Origin: Parabacteroides faecis
Lineage (GTDB): Bacteria > Bacteroidota > Bacteroidia > Bacteroidales > Tannerellaceae
Direction of reading: 5' to 3'
Assembly (NCBI RefSeq): GCF_014647375.1
Contig: NZ_BMPB01000001.1
Location: forward strand, 682,001-746,000
Length of the DNA stretch: 64,000 bases
The notes beneath the pieces are model-generated. The model saw nothing but the letters and a program-made list of their open reading frames with translations, was not told the origin of the DNA and made no database searches. The position numbers and the translations under genes are program-made. Positions 33,194 through 42,929 of this stretch are shown here, piece after piece (the first letter of the stretch is position 1; each line of letters starts with the position of its first letter).

Positions 33194-35302
33194 TTATTCC
33201 TTTGACCTGAATGTGGATGCCGGAAGTTCATCCCCGTTTACCAGGTTTGCACGGGTGAATGGCTGCCAGCCGTAACGGACCAGTTGAGGATGGCTGATCT
33301 TTTCATTCCAGATTTTGACCTTTCCATCGACAATTTTTGCTTGTGCCGGAACAAATAGTCCGTCGTGTTCTGCTATCTCGAAGGTACGTAACGGCTCTCC
33401 GTCGGAAGTATGCAAACTATCTGCATACTCAAAAGAGAGATAGGCGGCACCATCTTTGAATTCAACCGAACTGAAAAGCGGGCCGGACGGTGTGATCCGA
33501 TGTCCGTATGTCTGGTTTAAAGCCCAGCGGGCCAGGCGCTCCCCTATTTCACGTTTGTATCTTGGATGCACATTCAACGAATCTCCCCGGTCGCTGCTTA
33601 CAGCCATGCCGCAGTTCGGGATTTCCTTCATCATCCGGCGTTGGCTGTTACGGAACCACGTCCAGCTCGGACGGTCGATACTGGATAACTGCACGTAGTA
33701 GAACGGGAACTCTTCTCCCCAGTTTTTTCGCCAGCTGTTTACTAATAAAGGGAACAGACGCTCATGTGTCTCTATATTCTGTGCATTCGATTCTCCCTGA
33801 TACCAGATCACTCCTTTGATCGGATATTGCTGTAACGGCCTGATGCCAGTTTCATACAGGTAACAAGGTTCATACGGGTGTCGTTGTAGCTTGTTGGTCG
33901 ATTTTTTTATGTTGAGGGCTGCACGTCCGCGTACCCAATCCTGGATGAAGTCGTTTTGCATCCAGTCGTACAGGATGTCGGTAAAGTCGAACTCCAATGT
34001 TTTCCGGTCTATCCAGGCTTCTGTACCGGAACCTCCGACGGCATTCAATATGAGTCCGACCGGAACTTGCAGACTATCCGAAAGCATCTGTCCGAAGGAG
34101 AAAGCTACGGCCGAGAATTTATCGACTGTCTGTTCGTTGCATGCCGTCCATTGTGCGTCATGATAATATTGCAGTCGGTTGAGTGAATCCATTACCGCTT
34201 CATCCCATTCCTCTGCATTCGTGAACCAGCGGGGTACCATATTGAAGAGCTGGATTTGCGGTTCTTTCTTCGCATACGCTGTCAGTTCTTTATGTTGTGA
34301 GTCCGCTAGTTCATTTACGCGGAAGGCCATGTTAGACTGGCCGGAACAGAGCCATACTTCACCAATCAATACATTCCGGTAAACGATCTTTTGAGAATCG
34401 GCTGTTTTCTTTTTCCCCTTTTTGTCGGTTTTTCCGGAAACTGCCTCTACTGTCAGCTCGTAAGGGCCTCCTGCCTGAAGCGGCTCGAGGGTGACGGACC
34501 ATTTTCCGTTCGAAGCCGTAACGGTTTCCTTTTTCTGACCGGCAATCTGTACGGTTATCTTCTGGCCGGCATTGGCGGTGCCTGTTATAGGTAACGGCTT
34601 TTCACGCTGTAAAACCATATTGTCCGAGTAAATGACCGGCATTTGCAGACCACCGTAATTTCCCGTCAGCTCCTGACAGATTGTTTTTGCCAGGATACCT
34701 GCCCCCTCTGTATTCGGGTGAAGAGCATCGGGCAAGAGATCCGGGCGGTTATAGAGTCCGGCTTGCAGGTCGATCAATCCCGTGTTGCCCAATTGCGCGA
34801 TTTCTTCGATGGTAGCCTGTTCCTGCCAGTACCAGTCGCGTGTACCCGATTTGAAACGAGGATGGCGATGGGCAATCGGTGTCATCCGGCAAATCCATAT
34901 TTTACATTCCGGATTTACTTTCCGGAAAGATTCGATCAGGGAGAGATAGTCCGAGACGAAGTTATCCCGATAGTTCGGCCAGTTGCGCGGATCGGTGTCG
35001 TTGAGTCCGAGATGGATAACAACCAGGTCACCTGCAAAATCGAGAGCTGCCCGGTATTCCTCCTGTTCGCTGTACGGACGGTGTCCTTTGTTCAGTAAAG
35101 TGGCGCCGCTTTTCCCAAAATTCATTACTTCGTAGTCCTCTCCCAGCATCCGCTGCAGCTGTGCCGGATACGAATTTACTTCCCGGTTTTCTATGCCTGC
35201 ACCATAGGTTACACTGTTACCTACACAGGCCACCTTGATCTTTTTCTGAGCATAGGCAGTCGTGCAGAGTAACAAGCATAGTAATAAAAGCGTTTTTTTC
35301 AT
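33194..35302 (-). CDS. nanS: Sialate O-acetylesterase, two-domain
   Basis: A 702-residue exported esterase that removes O-acetyl groups from sialic acids so the sialidase can act. The signal peptide (MKKTLLLLCLLLCTTAYAQ) is followed by an N-terminal SGNH/GDSL esterase (nucleophile in GNSVTYGAG, GLNDTDP, and the Asp/His pair in DALHPNTEGAG) and a C-terminal SASA-type sialate esterase (nucleophile in WLCSGQSNM, then WYQGESNA). An immunoglobulin-like insert lies between them (about residues 215-300). The double-esterase form is like NanS of Tannerella forsythia. It lies between the GH20 and nanM genes. Confidence 0.93.
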   Translation of the reverse strand: MKKTLLLLCLLLCTTAYAQKKIKVACVGNSVTYGAGIENREVNSYPAQLQRMLGEDYEVMNFGKSGATLLNKGHRPYSEQEEYRAALDFAGDLVVIHLGLNDTDPRNWPNYRDNFVSDYLSLIESFRKVNPECKIWICRMTPIAHRHPRFKSGTRDWYWQEQATIEEIAQLGNTGLIDLQAGLYNRPDLLPDALHPNTEGAGILAKTICQELTGNYGGLQMPVIYSDNMVLQREKPLPITGTANAGQKITVQIAGQKKETVTASNGKWSVTLEPLQAGGPYELTVEAVSGKTDKKGKKKTADSQKIVYRNVLIGEVWLCSGQSNMAFRVNELADSQHKELTAYAKKEPQIQLFNMVPRWFTNAEEWDEAVMDSLNRLQYYHDAQWTACNEQTVDKFSAVAFSFGQMLSDSLQVPVGLILNAVGGSGTEAWIDRKTLEFDFTDILYDWMQNDFIQDWVRGRAALNIKKSTNKLQRHPYEPCYLYETGIRPLQQYPIKGVIWYQGESNAQNIETHERLFPLLVNSWRKNWGEEFPFYYVQLSSIDRPSWTWFRNSQRRMMKEIPNCGMAVSSDRGDSLNVHPRYKREIGERLARWALNQTYGHRITPSGPLFSSVEFKDGAAYLSFEYADSLHTSDGEPLRTFEIAEHDGLFVPAQAKIVDGKVKIWNEKISHPQLVRYGWQPFTRANLVNGDELPASTFRSKE

Positions 35303-35317
35303 TGTATGATGATCTGT

Positions 35318-37327
35318 TTATCTTTTCTTATCCGGCGAGTAGATCAGTCCGTCTACCACCTTTTCACCGTCGGGGGTAACAAATACGAATGTGAACATCC
35401 ATTTGACAAGCCGTACTTCCGGCAGACGGAACTTGCCGACCGGCAGTTTCATGAACACCTTGTTCCATCCTCTCTGCAAATGGACTTTTGTCGGTTCACG
35501 TCCCACGCAATTTTCATTTCCCAGCAGAACTTCATTCGATTTTTCCTTGTGCGTGGCTGTCCATACAGGAGGCAGTATTTCTTCGTCGTTCAGCCATACA
35601 CGGCTTCCTTTATAATCCCATTGTCCCTGTGGCGGTGCAAGGTCCATTTCCGACCGGCCGTAGTTCTGGAATTCTATCCAGGCTCCGACTTCCTGATCTT
35701 TGGGTGAATGAACCCAGGTCCAGGCATAAGCGGTATGGTCTTCCTGCGGGTCCTTATAGAAACAGGGAATAGTATTTCCCCATACGTGGCGTAAATAGAT
35801 TCCGGCTCCTTCACTATCGTTCGTTCCGTATGTTTTTCCTTCGTATGTGTAACTGTCTTGTAGCTCGGTTTCCGGAGGAAATACGCTGCCCATATCTCCG
35901 TTATTCGGGAATGCATCGGTGATACGCCATTTGATGTCTGTCTGTTTTACATAAGGGAAAGGATATCCCCGGAAATTATGTTCCTTATGCCAGAGCAGAC
36001 GTTGTTCGAACTCTGTAAATGCTTTATATTCCTCACTGTTCCGGGGAGGCATATTCGTTCCGTATTTATCGAAATACTCATATCCTCCTCCCCGCCAGGA
36101 ACGTTCGGCGATAGTCAGCATGTTCGGATAAAAGATATTCTCGTTGATGATCTTTTCTTCCGGTTGCACCCAACGGTCGTTCCAGATAGCGAGGATGACA
36201 CCCGCCATATCGTTGCTGCCTTCGGTATGGCGGTAGATATTACTCATAAATAATCCGCGCAGATCGGCAAAGGTATCGAAATGGTTCAGGTAGTGGAAAC
36301 GCGAATCTATTGTCGGTATTCCTTCCTGAAGTTTTCCCCGGTAACTCCACATATGTATCATGTCGATCTCTCCCGGCTGATAATGCCATCCCGGATTCCA
36401 GGAAATTACTTTTTTACCTTTTGATCGTACAAAAGCGACCATTTCGGGCACAAATTGCGGGTTGGTGAACTGTACCTCGTCCGTTCCGATGTGAAGGTAC
36501 GGCACATCGAATGTCTCACATACTTCCTCGATCAGCAGTTTCAGTATTTTCATACCTTCCGGACTTTGCATATCGTGGCGGAACGTACTTACGAAGGCGG
36601 CACTGTGTCCCGGCATGTCGAATTCCGGGATCAGCAATACCTGGTGCCGTTTACAAAATTCAACCAGTTCTTTGGCCTCTTCCAGTGTATAATATTTACC
36701 CGGCATACGGGTTGTATGGATGCTGTCGTTGAGCATTGGGAAGATCTTGCTCTCCAGTCGCCAGGATTGGTTTTCCGTGAGGTGCCAGTGAAATACGTTG
36801 ATCTTGTATTGTGCCAGTTTGGCTATTTCCCGTTTCAATTCCTCCATCGGGATGTAGGTACGTCCTACATCCTGCATAAATCCACGGATACGGAAAGCAG
36901 GCCAGTCGATTATTTTACATCCGGTGACGAAGGATCTGCCGCCTTTCTTTTCCGTCAACTGGCGGAGGGTTTGTATGGCCCGATAAACGCCCTGTTCTGT
37001 GGTTGCCTCGATAGCGATCCCTTGCGATGATACCTGTAGTTTGTAGGCTTCGTCCTGATTTATTGTTGCTTCCGGCAGGTTTTCGACAAGCGTTACCCGG
37101 AAAACTTTTTTACAGGCAGGATTTATGTTGATATTGCTTTCCTGCAGCCAGCCGGTAACCATTTGTCCGGTATTTCCAGCCAGTGAAAGTGAAATATCCT
37201 TGCCTGAGAACGTCTGCTTCGTCCAGTCCACTTGCTGTGGCCAGGGAAGTAAGTTCAGGTTACCGGCAGCATATGCCACCGGTAACCATAAACATAGTAT
37301 AAGTGTTACGAACAGTTTTTGCTTCAT
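35318..37327 (-). CDS. GH20 beta-N-acetylhexosaminidase
   Basis: A 669-residue exported exo-beta-hexosaminidase, cutting terminal GlcNAc or GalNAc from glycans after desialylation. It has a signal peptide (1-20), a GH20 N-terminal domain, a catalytic barrel beginning IRGFMQDVGRTYIP with HWHLTENQSWR, and the catalytic pair Asp283-Glu284 in HIGTDEVQF, where Asp orients the substrate acetamido group and Glu is the acid. A C-terminal beta domain of about 170 residues may bind sugar. It stands five bases from the sialidase gene, so the two are cotranscribed. Confidence 0.95.
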   Translation of the reverse strand: MKQKLFVTLILCLWLPVAYAAGNLNLLPWPQQVDWTKQTFSGKDISLSLAGNTGQMVTGWLQESNININPACKKVFRVTLVENLPEATINQDEAYKLQVSSQGIAIEATTEQGVYRAIQTLRQLTEKKGGRSFVTGCKIIDWPAFRIRGFMQDVGRTYIPMEELKREIAKLAQYKINVFHWHLTENQSWRLESKIFPMLNDSIHTTRMPGKYYTLEEAKELVEFCKRHQVLLIPEFDMPGHSAAFVSTFRHDMQSPEGMKILKLLIEEVCETFDVPYLHIGTDEVQFTNPQFVPEMVAFVRSKGKKVISWNPGWHYQPGEIDMIHMWSYRGKLQEGIPTIDSRFHYLNHFDTFADLRGLFMSNIYRHTEGSNDMAGVILAIWNDRWVQPEEKIINENIFYPNMLTIAERSWRGGGYEYFDKYGTNMPPRNSEEYKAFTEFEQRLLWHKEHNFRGYPFPYVKQTDIKWRITDAFPNNGDMGSVFPPETELQDSYTYEGKTYGTNDSEGAGIYLRHVWGNTIPCFYKDPQEDHTAYAWTWVHSPKDQEVGAWIEFQNYGRSEMDLAPPQGQWDYKGSRVWLNDEEILPPVWTATHKEKSNEVLLGNENCVGREPTKVHLQRGWNKVFMKLPVGKFRLPEVRLVKWMFTFVFVTPDGEKVVDGLIYSPDKKR

Positions 37328-37332
37328 CCGTT

Positions 37333-38955
37333 TTATTTAATAAGGTCAGCTATTTTGATAGCCTGGAAAGTCATGTGCGCTACGCTTGACTCATAGAAGA
37401 TTCCTACGGTTTCCTTGTCGATCATAGACAGGCAACTGTATCCCCATCCCTCTGCTTCGTCCAGTAATACCTGATGTTCGGCAGGCCATGTCAGACCGCC
37501 GTCGAGACTGGCTTTGATCGTGATATGGTTACGCCCTTTAGTTGTATTCGGGTTGGAGAACAGTAACAGTTTCTTTCCGGTGATGTTGTCTTTTGCATCT
37601 ACTTTGATGAGGCTTGCCATACATACCGGTTCCTGGAGTGCACTCCGGCTGGAAGGATGTTCCGTCCAGGTTTTACCCAGGTCTTTGGTTGTTGCAACTG
37701 CCCGGCTACCGCCACGGTTGTCACGCATGTTCAGCATCAGTACCCCCGGTTCGACTTCTGCCACCTGTGCTTCGGTCGTATTGGTACGTGCCAGATTATG
37801 CAGATGCCATGTTTTACCACGGTCTTTGCTGTACATAACACCCGCATTCGGAACACGTGTAGCGTCGATGAACTGAATAGGGAACACCAGTGTACCATCC
37901 TGCATCGTGATGCCGCGCCCCGGGCCTTGCAACAGGAAATACCAGGAAGGATCTTTTACCTGTGAAGTGATATTGATCGGTTCGCTCCAGGTCTTACCGT
38001 CGTCTTCGCTTTTTACCAACATCAATTGGGCCGTTTCGTCGGGAGTCATTCCCGGCATGGAGTTCCACCATGCACGTCCGTTCCCCATACCGTGTGTCCA
38101 GGCGGCAACGATCCAGATCGTATTTGTCTTCTCATCGACCAGAATGGACGGGTCGCCCACACCGTTCTGTGCATGAGGCAAACCACCGGTTTCACCGAAT
38201 GTCATGGCTACACGCATCGGTTCCCAGGTCTGCCCTTTGTCGGTACTGCGGCTGACACCTATGTCGACCATTTCCTGTAAGTCTACGCTACTGTTGTAAC
38301 GGATATCATAAACCCCCAGAAGAGTTCCGTTATTCGTTGTCACAAGCCCCGGGATACGGAATGCGGCGGAGCCGTCGTCTCCGGCCTGGCGTACGCCTAC
38401 CCCTACACGGCGGGGAGCTTCCGCTTTACCGCTCCAGGTGATTTCCATCGGTTTGTTATTGATGACTGCTTCCGGTATGGTAAAGGAAACTCTCGATAGC
38501 AGAGATGTTTCCGGTTTCATTTCAATACTGACCCAGTAATAATTCGGACCTTTTACCATCGGCTGTTTGGAGGTCAGTGTAATGGTGTTTCCCAGAGTTG
38601 TTATTTCATCCTGTTTAACAGAGTAGGAAAGGTTGGCTGTACGTGTTTTTCCCGGAGTGAAACTTGTTACATAAGTCACCGGATTAAAATGAGTTCCTTC
38701 CCTTGCGGGGGCTTCCGTCCCACTATAGAACAACCGGACAGCCTTTATATCGGATACATTTGTTTCATTGCCGAATTGAAGAGTCAGTTTATTTAATACA
38801 TCCCCTTTCTGTGCAGGAATACGCATTTCCAGCAGCACATTGTCCGTACGATCGATCAGAATCGGGATTTGCTGCTCCCTGATGTACAGGCTGTCTGCAG
38901 CAATAGCGGTTTGCACGATGAATAGAAGACAGAGATAAAAGATGCTTTTTTTCAT
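37333..38955 (-). CDS. nanH: GH33 exo-alpha-sialidase
   Basis: A 540-residue exported neuraminidase releasing sialic acid from host glycans. It has a signal peptide ending AIAA, an N-terminal carbohydrate-binding domain (about 20-175), then the six-bladed catalytic propeller starting with the FRIP motif at about residue 199. Five Asp boxes of form SxDxGxTW are visible (STDKGQTW, SEDDGKTW, SKDRGKTW, TKDLGKTW and SLDGGLTW). The nucleophilic Tyr-Glu region lies near the C-terminus (YSCLSMIDKETVGIFYE). It is complete. Confidence 0.96.
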   Translation of the reverse strand: MKKSIFYLCLLFIVQTAIAADSLYIREQQIPILIDRTDNVLLEMRIPAQKGDVLNKLTLQFGNETNVSDIKAVRLFYSGTEAPAREGTHFNPVTYVTSFTPGKTRTANLSYSVKQDEITTLGNTITLTSKQPMVKGPNYYWVSIEMKPETSLLSRVSFTIPEAVINNKPMEITWSGKAEAPRRVGVGVRQAGDDGSAAFRIPGLVTTNNGTLLGVYDIRYNSSVDLQEMVDIGVSRSTDKGQTWEPMRVAMTFGETGGLPHAQNGVGDPSILVDEKTNTIWIVAAWTHGMGNGRAWWNSMPGMTPDETAQLMLVKSEDDGKTWSEPINITSQVKDPSWYFLLQGPGRGITMQDGTLVFPIQFIDATRVPNAGVMYSKDRGKTWHLHNLARTNTTEAQVAEVEPGVLMLNMRDNRGGSRAVATTKDLGKTWTEHPSSRSALQEPVCMASLIKVDAKDNITGKKLLLFSNPNTTKGRNHITIKASLDGGLTWPAEHQVLLDEAEGWGYSCLSMIDKETVGIFYESSVAHMTFQAIKIADLIK

Positions 38956-38986
38956 GATAATTGTTCTATGAATTAGTAAATGTAGT

Positions 38987-39032
38987 TTCCAAAGGTAACG
39001 ATTTCATGGTATGCCTGCCGTTACCTCTGGAA
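38987..39032. terminator. Inter-cistronic hairpin between nanT and nanH
   Basis: Arms 38987-39000 and 39019-39032 pair at 13 of 14 positions around 18 bases. On the minus strand, the direction of the operon, no T run follows, so it may be an attenuator or an RNA-processing or stabilising hairpin rather than a full terminator. On the plus strand a T run follows. Confidence 0.55.
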
Positions 39033-39054
39033 CTTTTTATTGATATTCTTATTG

Positions 39055-40299
39055 TTAATCCGTCATATTTGCCACTTTCGGACGAAGGAAGCATATCTGT
39101 ATCAGCAGGGCGATGGCAACAAGGCCTGCCAGCATGGCAAAGTCATGTCCCAGGTTTCCGGCATCTGTCGATCTTCCCAGCAGGTCTGTGATGGCAGCTC
39201 CGGCAAATACCCCTGTCATATTCATAATGCCATAAGCGGTTGCACGGTAACGAGGTGAGATAAACTGGCAAAGGATCGGCATATTGTTTGCATCGAAGAT
39301 ACCGAAACCGATACCGAAACAAAGTCCGCCTCCTACGATCATCAGGAAGTTATGACCGAAACCAAGCAAAAGTAACGATGGAATGGTCAATGCCAATCCG
39401 ATAGCGCCGGTATAGACACGGCCGCGTACGTTTGTCTGTATCCATCTGTCCGACATGATCCCGCCGGCAATTACACCGATAAACGAAGATAAGGCGATCG
39501 TGATCGTCGATAACGGTCCGGCTTCCGACATATCTATGGACAGATTTTCGGAGAATAGCGTAGGAAGCCAGTTTTTCGTCGCCCAGCCGGGTAAGCTCGG
39601 GGTGGCAAAATAAAGTAGGATGATCCAGAAGGAAATGTTGGTAAACAACATTCCCATTCCTTTGAGGGCTCCTTTGACCGGATTCTCGACAGCGGCGCCT
39701 ACTTCTTTTATCTTATGAATGATATGATCTTTTTTATCTTTCAGGAACAGGATCAGGACAACACTGTATGCAATACCGACAATCCCGAACCAGTGGAAAG
39801 TCGTTTCCCAGGTGAAAGCGCTTGCTACGGTTGCTCCGAAACCTCCCAGAGCCTGTCCGGTGTAAAGCCCGGTCATGTGAATACCAACTGCCAGTGAACG
39901 GGTTTTCCCCTGGTGATAGTCGGTGATCAGAGATAATCCTGCCGGGATATATAAGGCTTCACTTACCCCCATCAGGGCACGCAGGAAATAAATCTGGTTG
40001 AACGTGGTGCAATAGCCCATCATAAGTGTGACAAACGACCAGACGAACAGACTGCCGACGATCAGCCATTTGCGGTTTACCCTGTCGGCTATCATTCCTG
40101 CTACGGGACTCATGAATCCGTATATCCAGAGGAATACGGCCATCAGTCGGCCGAAATTGGCTGCCGATTCCAGTTCGGTGATGTCGATCATCATCGCATC
40201 TTTCATGGTAGAGAGCATCTGCCGGTCCATATAGTTCAACAGGGCTACTCCCCATAACAGACCGACAACTACCCAGGGGTATATCTTTTTATTATTCAT
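39055..40299 (-). CDS. nanT: MFS sialic-acid transporter NanT
   Basis: A 414-residue inner-membrane transporter with 12 predicted helices that brings N-acetylneuraminate into the cytoplasm. It begins MNNKKIYPWVVVGLLWGVALLNYMDRQMLS, given here in two parts because MNNKKIYPW is the start and DRQ the first loop. The loop after helix 2 has AGMIADRVNRKWL, the major facilitator signature. The start is placed at 40299; the frame is open to 40476 but the upstream 59 residues are basic, unlike MFS proteins, and derive from the repeat at 40351-40515. Confidence 0.9.
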   Translation of the reverse strand: MNNKKIYPWVVVGLLWGVALLNYMDRQMLSTMKDAMMIDITELESAANFGRLMAVFLWIYGFMSPVAGMIADRVNRKWLIVGSLFVWSFVTLMMGYCTTFNQIYFLRALMGVSEALYIPAGLSLITDYHQGKTRSLAVGIHMTGLYTGQALGGFGATVASAFTWETTFHWFGIVGIAYSVVLILFLKDKKDHIIHKIKEVGAAVENPVKGALKGMGMLFTNISFWIILLYFATPSLPGWATKNWLPTLFSENLSIDMSEAGPLSTITIALSSFIGVIAGGIMSDRWIQTNVRGRVYTGAIGLALTIPSLLLLGFGHNFLMIVGGGLCFGIGFGIFDANNMPILCQFISPRYRATAYGIMNMTGVFAGAAITDLLGRSTDAGNLGHDFAMLAGLVAIALLIQICFLRPKVANMTD

Positions 40300-40350
40300 T
40301 TCGTTATATTTTAGAGGCGAAAACAAAGTTTGGTGAAGATAAGCCATCTG

Positions 40351-40515
40351 AAGTTCATTTGCTGTCTGCTTTAGCTGACGGAGCAGTAAATGATCTATTT
40401 CTTTGGACTTTAGTCCCATTTTAAACAATCTCCTTTTGTTAAGAGAAATGTGGCTAAAGCCTAAAGAGGAAAACAACTTGTAAACCGTCAGCTAAAGCAG
40501 ACGGCAAATGAACTT
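40351..40515. mobile_element. MITE-like element with 31-base terminal inverted repeats
   Basis: The ends 40351-40381 and 40485-40515 are inverted copies with one mismatch. The inner 103 bases carry two further small palindromes (GGACTTTAGTCC and GGCTAAAGCC types). It has no gene of its own. It lies between nanE and nanT and is probably transcribed with the operon, folding into a long hairpin. No clear target-site duplication is visible. Confidence 0.65.
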
Positions 40516-40541
40516 TTGACAGCATTTTCTTTCTGTTTATG

Positions 40542-41744
40542 TTATTTTGAAAGGATTTCTTTGCAAAGCAGATTGCATTTCAGAAGCATCCGGGGGATGT
40601 GGAACGGGCCTTTGTACATATTTCCTTTGGCCGGCTGTGATAATGTACCGTCATAGTGGAAATAACCGTACCATTCGCCATATTCCCTGTCCGGGAAACG
40701 GGCATAGGTATATTCATTGATCATCCGGTGCATTTCCAGATATTTTGCATCACCGGTGGCCTCATAGGCATAGAGTGTGGCAATGATGGCTTCACATTGG
40801 GGCCACCAGAATTTCATATCATGCCAGTATTCCTGTTGAGGAAGGTTTTTGCAGTCTTTGAAATAGCTGATTCCACCGTATGTTTTGTCCCAACCCCATT
40901 CCCAGGCCCAGTCGAGAATGGTTAATCCCATTTCTTTCAGTTCGGGATCCCAGTTCCGGTATTTGGCCTCTTCCAGAATGAACCAGGCTGTTTCGATGGA
41001 ATGGCCCGGATTGATCGTACGGCCCGGTATCGAGTCGATGAATTCGCCGTTCGGACCGACTGTTTCGAGAATCGTTTTGAATTCCGGCTTCATAAAGTCA
41101 CGACGTAATTCGGCGATGGATTCGTCTATTTGCTTTGTAAGGATCTCGTCGTTGATGGCTTCACGGATACGGGCTGCCGTATCGATCAGTATCATACAGA
41201 AAGAATGTCCCTTCGCAACGAATCCTTCACGGAATTTCGGTTCCAGTAATCCCGGTGTATTTTTATAATGAAGGATCTGCTTGAATAGTTTTACCGCTTT
41301 ATCGGCATAGCTTTTATCTCCGGATGCGATAGAATATTGCGCCATGGCAATGGCCGCAAAAGTTTCGGAGAAAACATATCTTCTTTTGCGCATAGGGATA
41401 CCGGTTGCAGTCACTTCATAAAACATACGTCCATCCGTATCGAAGCAATATTTCTCGATGAAATCGATACCGTTCTTACAGGCTTCCAGCCATTCGGGCT
41501 TTTTCTCGATATTGTTGTAAGCATAAGCCAGGATGAAGGCGAACCGCCCCTGGAACCATACGGATTTATTGGAATCCATTAAGGAACCATCTCTGTTCAG
41601 GCAGGTGAAATAGCCGCCGTTCTCTTTGTCGATGCCGTATTTCAACCAGAATGGCATGACATCGTTCAGGAAGTCGTTTTTGTAAATGTCACCCCAGTAA
41701 CCGATATATTCGGTAGGCTGGGCAATATTTGTTTTTGCATCCAT
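40542..41744 (-). CDS. nanE: AGE-family N-acetylmannosamine/N-acetylglucosamine 2-epimerase
   Basis: A 400-residue (alpha/alpha)6-barrel epimerase of the renin-binding-protein family, converting ManNAc to GlcNAc after cleavage of sialic acid. Typical residues are seen in GYFTCLNRDG, GHSFCMILIDTAAR, NPGHSIETAWFILEEAKYR and WWPQCEAIIATLYAYE. This animal-like epimerase, rather than the E. coli TIM-barrel NanE, is the form used in the nanLET operon of Bacteroides fragilis. It starts five bases after nanL. Confidence 0.93.
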   Translation of the reverse strand: MDAKTNIAQPTEYIGYWGDIYKNDFLNDVMPFWLKYGIDKENGGYFTCLNRDGSLMDSNKSVWFQGRFAFILAYAYNNIEKKPEWLEACKNGIDFIEKYCFDTDGRMFYEVTATGIPMRKRRYVFSETFAAIAMAQYSIASGDKSYADKAVKLFKQILHYKNTPGLLEPKFREGFVAKGHSFCMILIDTAARIREAINDEILTKQIDESIAELRRDFMKPEFKTILETVGPNGEFIDSIPGRTINPGHSIETAWFILEEAKYRNWDPELKEMGLTILDWAWEWGWDKTYGGISYFKDCKNLPQQEYWHDMKFWWPQCEAIIATLYAYEATGDAKYLEMHRMINEYTYARFPDREYGEWYGYFHYDGTLSQPAKGNMYKGPFHIPRMLLKCNLLCKEILSK

Positions 41745-41749
41745 AATGA

Positions 41750-42667
41750 TTAGAATTTGTTACATCTTTCAAAGAAATTGATAGCTTCGAGTTCAGCTTT
41801 CATAGCCGCTTCTTCCGCATCGGTCATATTCTGGAACGGTGTGCGGTTCTTTCCGAGATCCAGGCCGATCAGTTTCATGATACGCTTGCCTCCTACGATG
41901 TTTCCACGATAATGGCAGATCACGTTGATCACTTCCTGTGAGAAGTTTTGCTTTTCGCGGGCTGTTTCCAGGTCACCGGCTTTCCATGCTTCAATGATAC
42001 CGACCAGTTCTTTTCCGTTATAATTGGTTGTTCCGCCGATTCCACCCTGTGCACCGCCCATTGCCAGGCAAGGCAAAATCGTTTCGTCCTGCCCGTGAAG
42101 CATGTCGAATTTTCCGTCTTTGTATAACCGGCATTGATTATATTCGTAAAGACTTTCGTATGTATATTTGATCCCGGCGAAATTAGGAATGCGGCCGTCT
42201 ACGGTTTTCAGGAAATCTACCATCGGGAGGAAAGCACCGTTGAATGCAGGGATATGATAATAATAGAAAGGCAGTTCCGGTGCCCCGCAAGCAATCTCTT
42301 CGCAGTATTTCACCAATTCTTCGATGCGGTTTACTTTCGGAAACGGAGAGGCCATGGCTCCGATACCCCATGCTCCGATCTTTTGTGCATGAGCTGCCAG
42401 GTTACGACTGGTCTTTACGCAAGTACTACCCACATGTACGATGACTTTGAATCCTTCGGGTGCTGCTTCCATCCACCGTTCAGCGAGTTTGATACGCTCT
42501 TCTTCCGTAAGCATGTAACCTTCACCGGATGAACCGTTGATGAAAACACCTTTTAATCCGTTGTTGACAAGAAGTTTGGCATAAGCTTCAATGGGTTCGT
42601 AATTCACTTCTCCATTTTCATAAAACGGAGTAAACGGGGCATCGATAAGTCCTTTAATTCTTTCCAT
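41750..42667 (-). CDS. nanL: N-acetylneuraminate lyase
   Basis: A class I aldolase of 305 residues, of the dihydrodipicolinate synthase family, splitting sialic acid into pyruvate and ManNAc. The carboxylate-binding loop NGSSGEGYMLT, the catalytic Tyr in FYYYHIPAFNG and the Schiff-base Lys in AGIKYTYESL are all present. It is the first gene of the metabolic segment nanL-nanE-nanT and has its own predicted -7 element. Confidence 0.95.
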   Translation of the reverse strand: MERIKGLIDAPFTPFYENGEVNYEPIEAYAKLLVNNGLKGVFINGSSGEGYMLTEEERIKLAERWMEAAPEGFKVIVHVGSTCVKTSRNLAAHAQKIGAWGIGAMASPFPKVNRIEELVKYCEEIACGAPELPFYYYHIPAFNGAFLPMVDFLKTVDGRIPNFAGIKYTYESLYEYNQCRLYKDGKFDMLHGQDETILPCLAMGGAQGGIGGTTNYNGKELVGIIEAWKAGDLETAREKQNFSQEVINVICHYRGNIVGGKRIMKLIGLDLGKNRTPFQNMTDAEEAAMKAELEAINFFERCNKF

Positions 42668-42714
42668 GGTGTATAGTGTTTATTCTTTATGTGTGTTGCT
42701 GTTTAAAAACTTGA

Positions 42715-42722
42715 CAAATATA
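42715..42722 (-). promoter_or_regulatory. Predicted -7 element for nanL
   Basis: Reads TATATTTG on the minus strand, 48 bases upstream of the nanL start codon. It would allow the nanLET genes to be expressed apart from the SusCD genes. Confidence 0.5.
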
Positions 42723-42840
42723 AATAAAATATTTTATTAATTAGGGTGTGAATTGAGAATTATTTTCTTAATTCTTTGTTTTTGTGTGATATTAGTGCCT
42801 CTTATTACCCAGGATTTGTCTTTAGACTTAGGTAAGAAGA

Positions 42841-42887
42841 ATTCCAAAGGAGGCTATATTTATATTGAATATAGCGACCTTTGGAAT
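42841..42887. terminator. Large hairpin between the sialic-acid SusCD genes and nanL
   Basis: Arms 42841-42860 and 42868-42887 pair at 18 of 20 positions around seven bases. On the minus strand it is followed by a pyrimidine-rich stretch. It sits between the SusD gene and the nanL promoter, so it probably reduces read-through (terminator or attenuator). The rest of the 42668-42929 gap is AT-rich and carries the nanL promoter. Confidence 0.7.
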
Positions 42888-42929
42888 AGGAGTCAGTTAA
42901 ATTTTAACTATCAATTATGTTGAAAAATA

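Noticed and set aside
40300-40476. Longer N-terminus for the NanT transporter
   Set aside because: The added 59 residues come from the MITE-like palindrome and are basic, unlike the family, which starts at MNNKKIYPW.
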